The position numbers were made by a program, and so were the translations under genes. From NCBI GenBank assembly GCA_964422555.1, contig CAYRBR010000047.1:1-12686 (forward strand): a DNA stretch of 12,686 bases, read 5' to 3'. This DNA is from JAGLCW01 sp964422555. Lineage in GTDB: Bacteria > Caldisericota > Caldisericia > UBA6126. This document shows positions 6,473-12,686 of this stretch, in pieces (the stretch's first letter is position 1; each line of letters opens with the position of its first letter). The notes beneath the pieces were generated by a model, which worked only from the letters and a program-made list of their open reading frames with translations, was not told the DNA's origin and did no database searches.

Positions 6473-6516
6473 AAATAAACAAAATTCTACTTATCTAAGT
6501 AGAATTTTGTTTATTT
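6473..6516 (-). terminator. 20-bp perfect hairpin overlapping a stop codon
   Basis: The arm at 6473-6492 is the exact reverse complement of 6497-6516, with a four-base loop (ATCT on the plus strand). The stem is AT-rich and ends in a T-rich run on the minus strand, so it may act as a weak intrinsic terminator after the 466-aa lipoprotein gene. Unusually, the stop codon at 6491-6493 and the last codons (NKILLR) lie inside the hairpin. Being symmetric, it could also affect transcription in the other direction. Confidence 0.5.
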
Positions 6517-7891
6517 CTCCATTTGCATTCACTCTATACAAAGCATTACCATCAACATCATTTTTCAATGGAACAATAAATTCCTGCATAACAGGGTTAT
6601 AAAGACCAGATCGCACCCCAAGATCCAATTTTTCAGAAAAAGGAGTGTAAATTTGCACATCAAATGCAATGATCCCATTTTTCCTATTCTTCCCATTTGT
6701 ATTAGCACATAAAACATATTTACCATCAGAAGACAATGTAGTGTCTGTATTTTTTGGGAGTAATACGGATTCTACTTCTTTTGTATCTAAATTAATTAAA
6801 TACCAAACTTCATTCCGCTCTTGGTCTGATAGAACAAATGAAAGAGTATTAGTTTCTTTGATAATGCGAAAAGGTGTTGAGTATCGACTATTTGGTAATT
6901 CTTCTATAGTATTATCTGGATTTTTATCACTTGGCAAAACAGTATACAATTCCATAGTTGAAAAATTATAACAACAAACAGTAATAAAATTATCTAGGTT
7001 AATAAAAGCATAAAAGAAACGATTTTCCTTAACATCTACTAAACTATATCGGTTCCCAAAAACATTTTTAACGGTAAGCTGAAACAAATCAGGATTTTCT
7101 GTGCCATCAGAATTTACTAAAAAGAAACGAGAAGTACCTGCCTGAATATCAGATTCAATCATTAAAAATGAATCATTTATTATACCTTTAACGTCATAGG
7201 CTTTGCCTGATTCCATGAACAACTTTACTTGTTCAGTATCAAAATTAATCAATGCTGTAATACATAGTCTTTCAGGACCAGCATTGTATGCATATATGCA
7301 TCCTATTGTAGATGTAAGCCTACAGTATTTTGTTATAACTGCTTCAGTCCCTAGAAGAATTGCTTTTTTATTCGTACCATCTCTATCCATTATAGAAACA
7401 GAGTCGCTTAACCTCATATTATTAGGGTCGTTTTTACTACTATCGCATTCAATGCAATAAACACACTTATTATCTTGAATGGAATCAAAAAGAACGGATG
7501 CTGATGAATCTTCAATTAAAGAAGTATATGTGTCTTGGAACAAACCAATTTCAGTTTTCTTTGAATAGTAGTCAAGTGATTTAGCAATAAAGTTGTTTAA
7601 ATCAAAGTCATCGTTTTCTTGCCTAAGCTTATATAAATTTTTCCCTTCTGTAGAACTAATTATTTCTGTTTGATAATTTTGCAGGTTTAAACGGTAGTAT
7701 TGAGGAATACCCCTATTTCCCCCTTCCTCGCTATATGCAATGTTAGCTAACAAAGCGTTATCTCCCTTTGATTGCACCAAATATTGCATATAACAAGGAG
7801 CATCTTTATCGTTAGCTCCCATTAACCCATTACAACCAATTTGAAAAAATGATATTAAAAATACCAAGCTATAACAAATCATTCTTTTCAT
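6491..7891 (-). CDS. Lipoprotein with beta-propeller-like features
   Basis: This 466-aa protein starts with a lipoprotein signal: MKRM, a hydrophobic core and the lipobox FQIGC with Cys20. It is predicted to be anchored on the outer face of the membrane. Strand-rich repeats such as 'SVSIMDRDGTNKKAILLG', 'FFLVNSDGTENPDLFQL', 'TLSSDGKYVLCANTNGK' and 'LYRVNANGEINKILL' recall TolB/DPP-like propeller blades. No enzyme motif is visible. GGAG nine bases upstream supports the start. A preceding short open frame ends TAA directly before this ATG, which would allow coupling if that frame is translated. The gene heads the minus-strand cluster, and its end lies in a 20-bp hairpin, so genes downstream may have their own promoters. 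Confidence 0.65.
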   Translation of the reverse strand: MKRMICYSLVFLISFFQIGCNGLMGANDKDAPCYMQYLVQSKGDNALLANIAYSEEGGNRGIPQYYRLNLQNYQTEIISSTEGKNLYKLRQENDDFDLNNFIAKSLDYYSKKTEIGLFQDTYTSLIEDSSASVLFDSIQDNKCVYCIECDSSKNDPNNMRLSDSVSIMDRDGTNKKAILLGTEAVITKYCRLTSTIGCIYAYNAGPERLCITALINFDTEQVKLFMESGKAYDVKGIINDSFLMIESDIQAGTSRFFLVNSDGTENPDLFQLTVKNVFGNRYSLVDVKENRFFYAFINLDNFITVCCYNFSTMELYTVLPSDKNPDNTIEELPNSRYSTPFRIIKETNTLSFVLSDQERNEVWYLINLDTKEVESVLLPKNTDTTLSSDGKYVLCANTNGKNRKNGIIAFDVQIYTPFSEKLDLGVRSGLYNPVMQEFIVPLKNDVDGNALYRVNANGEINKILLR

Positions 7892-7979
7892 TTAATGCAA
7901 CTCCATTTCTGAGTCAGGGGTGCGGACATAATCTTGGACTAACATGCTATATGTAAACTTTGTCTGTATTGTAGTGGAC

Positions 7980-8133
7980 TCATCCCACCCAGGATTGGAC
8001 AGCTGCGTAGGCCTGTAAAGGAACACTGGAAACACACAACAATACTGTTAAAGCAACAATAAGAGGGGTACGTTTAAGAGAAAGAAACACGACTTTGACT
8101 TTTGTTATCTTCTAAATTAACACTGCAATTCAT
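7980..8133 (-). pseudogene. Frameshifted relic of a secreted protein (signal peptide)
   Basis: An AGGAG site precedes an ATG at 8133, which opens a 19-codon frame ending in TAA at 8074-8076. An overlapping frame continues as a clear signal peptide: 'LKRTPLIVALTVLLCVSS' then 'VPLQAYA' and AVQSWVG, with a signal peptidase I site after AYA. That frame stops at 7980. A third frame then continues with 'GWDESTTIQTKFTYS' to a stop at 7892. The pattern is best explained by a small secreted-protein gene with one or two frameshifts, truncated or nearly so. Sequencing error in a draft assembly could give the same picture. Confidence 0.45.
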
Positions 8134-8357
8134 TTATAAATTCTCCTTTTTAGTAACACTCACTATGGTTTTTCCTAAGCATAGCGAAAAAAAATGTATA
8201 CTTCAATATGGTATATTCCAACTTTATTTTTTGTCCATTCAGACTCGATTCGAAGATCCTTATTTATCCAGAAAACAAACTCCTCAATGCATAAACCTTA
8301 AATTATACTTTAAGATAATACATAATTTATTGATGTCAAAAATACACGTGTTTTTTC

Positions 8358-8386
8358 TTGCCTGAATTTGTCTATTCAACTACTAT
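8358..8386 (+). promoter_or_regulatory. Possible promoter of the large secreted protein gene
   Basis: TTGCCT (8358-8363) and TACTAT (8381-8386) are separated by 17 bases, about 46 bases upstream of the ATG at 8433. Each matches the sigma-A consensus at four of six positions. A short inverted repeat (AACTAC and GTAGTT) straddles the -10. This is a consensus match only. Confidence 0.35.
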
Positions 8387-8432
8387 TAAGGTAGTTTCAT
8401 TTCATGTAGGAAACCTTTGGAAGGAGGGTGCA

Positions 8433-11400
8433 ATGAAAACTGTTTTGCGCATTATGTTATCGCTCGTTCTTTGTATCACCACTATGTTTATAAACCCTCT
8501 GTCTATAAACAAATATACGTACGCAGCCCGGGGACTTGAGTTTGAAGTCTGTCCCGATATGGTTACCGATTCCACCATTACCGTTACAGCCCACCCCGAT
8601 AACGATGAAGCTTGCAATGTTACTATAAGCTGGGAATCGGATTGGTTAACCATAACTCCATCTCAGATAACTCTTGCACCAGGTGGGAAAAAAGATGTAA
8701 AAGCTACAATTAATTCTCGGGGATTAACTCCTGGCAGATACACCGATAAAATTATGCTAGAATCCAATTGCAAACCAAATTACACTGAAATACCTGTGTT
8801 TCTTCGAGTGCTTAACCCTGTTATCCACATAGACAACCCTTACCAGGAATGGGAATTACCACCAGTTGGCTCTGTTGATAAACAATTTACTATTCTAAAT
8901 CGATTATGTGATACTACGGTTTCATTTCATACCGATGAATCCTCTACGGGAACCGTTGAACTTTCTGTTCCTGAACAGACAACCATAAAGCAAGGTGAAC
9001 GTCTTCGAATACCGGTTCGAGTTGAAACTGACGGGTTTCTAAAACCCGAGACAAGACGTATTATTATTCGCGCTTTCGATTCTGAAATAGGAACTGTTTC
9101 CCTCCGTCTTACGCCTTCTGAAGGAACAGCTGTTGTAAGAGTAGAAGATTTAGGTGGGAGACTTGGGGAACGTTTTGATGGAAGGGAAGTAGAAGTAACC
9201 AGTCATTTGGCTCGATCTTCTCCTCCCATTATAACGGATGACCTAGCCACATGTGATGACCCTGATAATCCCTATAGGGTTACTCTTCGGGTAGAAGACC
9301 CTGGTGGTCATTTACCAAGAGAGAATTATGGTGATGTTGTTTTTGGGACATTTACAGGAATCTACCACGATGGTTCTCTGCGATTAACCAAACCTATAGA
9401 ACGACACTTTACATCGCTTATGCAATACCCCCAAACTCATTCTGCTTTTTCCGATTGGGGTAAATTCCCCTTGGAATCCAACCACTTTTTCTTGTACCTG
9501 CAGGCAGATAGCAACTTCCCGCCATCCATTCACGAATGCATAACTGCGGAAGCGCTAAAAACCATTTCGCATATTCCGTTTAACCGAAAACACTCTGGTT
9601 TGTTCCTTCCATTTAAAAAACCAACCGTGCAAACCGATGATTTATTCTCGGGAGAATGTCGAAAAAAATACTCTATTTCTGCTATCGAAGAAGCATTCAC
9701 TTCATTTGATGAACCTATGCGAAGAGTTTTACGGACAGGTGAAACACCCACTCTTTGGATCCATCTTTCTGGCTTATGGCATACGAGGAATGGACAAAAG
9801 TGTCTACTGATTAACGGAAAAAGTCTTTCTCTTGAATCGATAAAGAAACAACTAATGAAGCTAAGCATTCTTGGACCAGTGGTAATTCTATTAGACTGCA
9901 ACGAAGTAGAAGACTTACAGTCTGAATTATGCGATATTGGGAATTGCAGAACAGTAGATGTTTCCTGTGGTGATGAAAACAGAGTTTGTTACCCAACTTC
10001 GCTTTCCTCTACTTTTTACAACGATCTTGTAGATCAGTTAACTCCGAAAGAATGTGAAATAGATTGGGATGAATTCCTACGTTCCATGCAAGATCATTGT
10101 CCATTCATGAAGGGATATGAGTATTCTGAAACACTAGAATGCAATGAAGTATCCCGAGAAAAGAGTATAAATCGAAAAGATATTGACATTGTTCGATACC
10201 GAATAAAACTAATCCAGAAATTAACACAAAGAAATAATAACGACATAGAGAAAAAAACAGAAGACATTACTGTTTTTTTCACAGATTTCCCAATTCCACG
10301 TATTGAACCATCTCCACCTTGCCCTCCTGTTCCGCTACCGATTGATTTTTCAGATTGCCCAAGTGGCGACTCAGAAGAATCAGAGCCAATTGAGTTAGAA
10401 GGAATCGTTAGAGAGTTAGACCCAGATAAAGGTAAATTTGGAGTTGATTCCTTTTTTGACGTATTTATGGAAATTGAAATTCCAGAGCGAGACATGCCTG
10501 TTGAGGTAGGAGACAGGGTTCGAGTAACAGGTACCTTACAAGGAGAAACAACGGTTATTCCTGAAACCATTGAGGTAATCGAAAAGGAATGTGCCATTGG
10601 TGTGAACGAAATCGAACCTAAGATATACTGCCCGACTTGTTTTACCTGGGATTATGAAGAACAGGCGTATGCGGAATACGAAGATTTGGAATATGTTCTT
10701 TCGAACAGTGGGGACATCGGAGCTTCTATTGGGGTTAGTAGCAAGGTAGATCAAATAGAAGGCTCTCTTCCCATTACTTTCAAAGTAACATGGAGTCCAA
10801 CCTCGTTTGCTCTTCCAGCCAAGTCTTCCTATAACTTGAAAGGGGAACTGGAAATTCACAATGTACCAGAATTGGTTCCTGAAATTCAAGTTTTCTTGAT
10901 CACAACAACCTTTTCAATTTCCCCGGAACCGTGCCCAAAAACCATTACAAAAACTTTCCGAGTCACTCTTTGCCCCACTGAAAGAACCATAAACGGTAGA
11001 GTTTCCTTTAAAAACGTACAAGGAAACCAGTGTGGTATTGCCAATGCAACAGTACGTCTTTATTTGCGCTACGAACCGGAATGTGGACACGATCGTTCGT
11101 TTACGGTTGAAATGGGAGCATTGGAAGGGGTGCATCACAGTGCAAAACAAGATTTACCCGATTATTCCCTATACCTTGAAACCAAAACTGACTCACAGGG
11201 GTATTATCGATTCCACTTTATCGATAAAGACTGCAAACACGAATACCGAGTACTGGTGCTTTTNNNNNNNNNNAAGAATGAATACATGAATCTAACTTAC
11301 CAGGATTGCTCCAATACCTTCTTTGTGTTTTCTGATATCGATGGAGTGCAAGAACCATGCAGAGAAACAACCACAGAACGCAACCTGTATATTGGTCAAA

Positions 11401-12686
11401 GCACGAACCTGGTATTTCCAGCAGACTTTACACATGATGCTCGATCTATGGCTCAAATATACTGTCATATGATGGAGTCATTTGGCATTTTCGCTTCCCT
11501 GAAATGTGGAGACGACCCTATGTTGAAAGACAGTATGATGCCTTTGAAGGTGTGTGGGTATAGCGGGACAGCGGGAACGTATTATCATCCAGAAGTTCCC
11601 GCAAGCCAAGTTCCTTTAAGAGAAAGAGATGAAAGACATATAAATATTCATAGAAATGATAGCTCTATCTATTCTGGCAATCGACCAATAAATAGAGAAT
11701 GGCACGAATTTGGTCATTTTTTGCAGGATTCTTTAATGAATCTTCCCAAAAGAGACAGAGGTGACAGGAATCATGCTGGATTTAGCAACAGCAATTCAAA
11801 AGATTCTCTTGCTGAAGGAATTGCTGAATTTACAAGTATGTTGATTCATCGAATGATAAAAAACAAAGATAGCTGTTGCGACAAATACTCTCTTAAAAAC
11901 GGATCTTATCAATGGCGAAATGGAGTAGCTGACATTNNNNNNNNNNGCGGTTTTCTGAATAGTAATTCTAAAGACGCTCTACTAGAGGGTATTGCTGAAT
12001 TTACAAGCTTGATGATAACCAGGTTACTAAAAGCAAAAGACAGCTGCTGCGACGATTACAATACACCCCAAAATGGCATTTACAGCTGGTTTGGTGGAGC
12101 ATTCGATATTGAAAATGATAACAACTTAACTACTCAAAATGCACAGTATGGATATTACAAACCTAATGGTGATTTTGTTGCAGTAAACAGAAACAATACA
12201 AGTATTGATAACAATGGCAGATTAGTTGATTCAGATGGACATGTATTATGTATTCGTAATTCCTTTGAAGAAATAGCCGCTGCAGCAGTATTGCTTGATT
12301 TAGTAGACAATGCTGGTTGGTACGACGATACCACCCCCAATGCAGTAATTCATGGAACTGACGATGATGGATTTTTTATGCCAAGTTGGCAAGATATCTA
12401 TTGTTTGTTGAATAAATATCAACCCCAGACAATGAAAGACTTATACGATTCCCTGCAGAATAAATACCGTGGGAATAGAGATGCCTTGCAAAAAATAAAT
12501 AGTATTTTTGTAAAACAGGGTTACTTTGAAGATAGAAATGGCAATGGTAGAAGAGATGCTAGTGAGAATATTGGAACCACCTATCGCCCTACTATGAGAT
12601 GTTGGGGAAAAGTTAGTGAAACAAGATGGGGACTAGTAGATAGACCAGCTGTTTCTCCACGACATGATGTTCCCGCTGTACCCGGT
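8433..12686 (+). CDS. Large secreted protein: Ig/BACON-like, pseudo-caspase and metalloprotease domains (3' partial)
   Basis: The frame is open for 1418 codons to the window end. AAGGAGG at 8421-8427 fixes the start. Residues 1-32 are a signal peptide. Residues 33-128 resemble a BACON/Ig-like domain ('WLTITPSQITLAPGGKK', 'LTPGRYTDKIMLES'), and 129-229 a second Ig-like domain. Residues about 350-535 look caspase-like: 'TLWIHLSGLW' (440-449) is where families have SGHG, and 'VVILLDCNE' (483-491) is where they have LLDACHSG, so the catalytic His-Cys dyad appears lost. A proline-rich linker (620-637), an OB-like domain (651-716) and a carboxypeptidase-regulatory-like domain (853-943) follow. HEFGH at 1091-1095 with EGIAEF at 1128-1133 indicates a zinc metalloprotease. 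D1367-E1378 fits an EF-hand calcium loop. Many cysteines suggest disulfides. Two N gaps interrupt the frame without breaking it. A duplicated segment flanks the second gap, so the end may be chimeric. The function, perhaps extracellular proteolysis or binding, is inferred. Confidence 0.8.
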   Translation, partial: MKTVLRIMLSLVLCITTMFINPLSINKYTYAARGLEFEVCPDMVTDSTITVTAHPDNDEACNVTISWESDWLTITPSQITLAPGGKKDVKATINSRGLTPGRYTDKIMLESNCKPNYTEIPVFLRVLNPVIHIDNPYQEWELPPVGSVDKQFTILNRLCDTTVSFHTDESSTGTVELSVPEQTTIKQGERLRIPVRVETDGFLKPETRRIIIRAFDSEIGTVSLRLTPSEGTAVVRVEDLGGRLGERFDGREVEVTSHLARSSPPIITDDLATCDDPDNPYRVTLRVEDPGGHLPRENYGDVVFGTFTGIYHDGSLRLTKPIERHFTSLMQYPQTHSAFSDWGKFPLESNHFFLYLQADSNFPPSIHECITAEALKTISHIPFNRKHSGLFLPFKKPTVQTDDLFSGECRKKYSISAIEEAFTSFDEPMRRVLRTGETPTLWIHLSGLWHTRNGQKCLLINGKSLSLESIKKQLMKLSILGPVVILLDCNEVEDLQSELCDIGNCRTVDVSCGDENRVCYPTSLSSTFYNDLVDQLTPKECEIDWDEFLRSMQDHCPFMKGYEYSETLECNEVSREKSINRKDIDIVRYRIKLIQKLTQRNNNDIEKKTEDITVFFTDFPIPRIEPSPPCPPVPLPIDFSDCPSGDSEESEPIELEGIVRELDPDKGKFGVDSFFDVFMEIEIPERDMPVEVGDRVRVTGTLQGETTVIPETIEVIEKECAIGVNEIEPKIYCPTCFTWDYEEQAYAEYEDLEYVLSNSGDIGASIGVSSKVDQIEGSLPITFKVTWSPTSFALPAKSSYNLKGELEIHNVPELVPEIQVFLITTTFSISPEPCPKTITKTFRVTLCPTERTINGRVSFKNVQGNQCGIANATVRLYLRYEPECGHDRSFTVEMGALEGVHHSAKQDLPDYSLYLETKTDSQGYYRFHFIDKDCKHEYRVLVLXXXXKNEYMNLTYQDCSNTFFVFSDIDGVQEPCRETTTERNLYIGQSTNLVFPADFTHDARSMAQIYCHMMESFGIFASLKCGDDPMLKDSMMPLKVCGYSGTAGTYYHPEVPASQVPLRERDERHINIHRNDSSIYSGNRPINREWHEFGHFLQDSLMNLPKRDRGDRNHAGFSNSNSKDSLAEGIAEFTSMLIHRMIKNKDSCCDKYSLKNGSYQWRNGVADIXXXXGFLNSNSKDALLEGIAEFTSLMITRLLKAKDSCCDDYNTPQNGIYSWFGGAFDIENDNNLTTQNAQYGYYKPNGDFVAVNRNNTSIDNNGRLVDSDGHVLCIRNSFEEIAAAAVLLDLVDNAGWYDDTTPNAVIHGTDDDGFFMPSWQDIYCLLNKYQPQTMKDLYDSLQNKYRGNRDALQKINSIFVKQGYFEDRNGNGRRDASENIGTTYRPTMRCWGKVSETRWGLVDRPAVSPRHDVPAVPG
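11264..11273. other. Assembly gap (10 N) in the large gene
   Basis: Ten N bases interrupt the end of the carboxypeptidase-regulatory-like domain. The reading frame of the large protein is the same on both sides. The round size suggests a scaffolding placeholder, so the real distance is unknown. Confidence 0.95.
11778..12110 (+). repeat. Imperfect duplication flanking the second assembly gap
   Basis: Codons at 11778-11936 encode a 53-residue segment beginning GFSNSNSKDSLAEGIAEFTS. Codons at 11949-12110 encode a 54-residue segment beginning GFLNSNSKDALLEGIAEFTS. About 60% of residues are identical, including KDSCCD and the final D-I. The gap of 10 N lies exactly between them. Only the first copy is preceded by HEFGH. 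The layout suits a scaffold join between two related genes or strain variants better than a true tandem repeat, but the sequence alone cannot decide. Confidence 0.7.
11937..11946. other. Assembly gap (10 N) between duplicated segments
   Basis: Ten N bases separate the two similar protein segments of the large gene. The frame is again preserved. This join is the least trustworthy point of the gene model, since the sequence after it restarts within the region already covered before it. Confidence 0.95.

Larger units (their letters stand above)
7892..8432. other. Divergent intergenic region between lipoprotein and secreted protein genes
   Basis: This 541-base stretch separates the minus-strand lipoprotein gene from the plus-strand large secreted protein gene. 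Its left half holds a degraded signal-peptide frame (7980-8133, minus). A further short minus-strand frame ends 'DSEMELH' directly before the lipoprotein start. Its right half holds a candidate promoter for the large gene (8358-8386). An open plus-strand frame at 8102-8365 has no good ribosome binding site and no recognisable protein features, so it was not called. Confidence 0.6.

Noticed and set aside
8102..8365. Plus-strand 87-codon open frame in the divergent intergenic region
   Set aside because: No ribosome binding site and no recognisable features; it overlaps the minus-strand signal-peptide relic and the candidate promoter of the next gene.
8402..8653. Minus-strand open frame opposite the start of the large secreted protein gene
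   Set aside because: It is antisense to a plus-strand gene with a signal peptide, strong ribosome binding site and recognisable domains; the antisense frame has none of these. The same applies to the other minus-strand frames in 9530-11150 and 12155-12340.

Overview
The window is AT-rich, with strong AAGGAG/GGAGG ribosome binding sites, an S-layer homology (SLH) domain, lipobox lipoproteins and debris resembling IS3-family elements. This suggests a Bacillota genome, probably Clostridia. Two runs of exactly 10 N (11264-11273 and 11937-11946) show that it is a draft or metagenomic scaffold. No RNA genes or CRISPR array were seen.

Left part (1-2069): two small winged-helix/HTH proteins lie on the minus strand (164-622, Mrr_N-like; 743-1240, excisionase-type HTH plus winged helix). 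The second is divergent from a plus-strand N-acetylmuramoyl-L-alanine amidase with a C-terminal SLH domain (1383-2069). The divergent intergenic region holds a perfect 16-bp inverted repeat, a good operator candidate.

Middle part (2066-7891): this is a minus-strand cluster of envelope proteins. In order of transcription it encodes a 466-aa lipoprotein, a 3-TM protein, a 4-TM protein, a 556-aa lipoprotein, a 4-TM protein and a DUF805 membrane protein. Three copies of a sequence resembling an IS3-family terminal inverted repeat lie between these genes, all in the same orientation. Two copies continue into a ribosome binding site and the first codons of an OrfA-like reading frame. One of these supplies the start of the 3-TM gene, the other is a 21-codon relic, and the third copy encodes the last residues of the 4-TM gene at 5110. 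A transposase-like HTH fragment (5795-5887) and a frameshifted signal-peptide relic (7980-8133) add to the picture of a decaying, rearranged accessory region.

Right part (8433-12686): one plus-strand frame stays open for 1418 codons and runs off the window. It encodes a large secreted multidomain protein. In order I see a signal peptide, two Ig/BACON-like domains, a caspase-like domain that seems to have lost its catalytic dyad, a proline-rich linker, an OB-like domain, a carboxypeptidase-regulatory-like domain, a zinc metalloprotease module (HEFGH plus EGIAEF) and an EF-hand-like loop. The sequence on the two sides of the second gap is partly duplicated, so this gene model may be a chimera of two related genes or alleles. 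The pairing of a pseudo-caspase with a metalloprotease in a secreted protein is the most unusual feature of the window.
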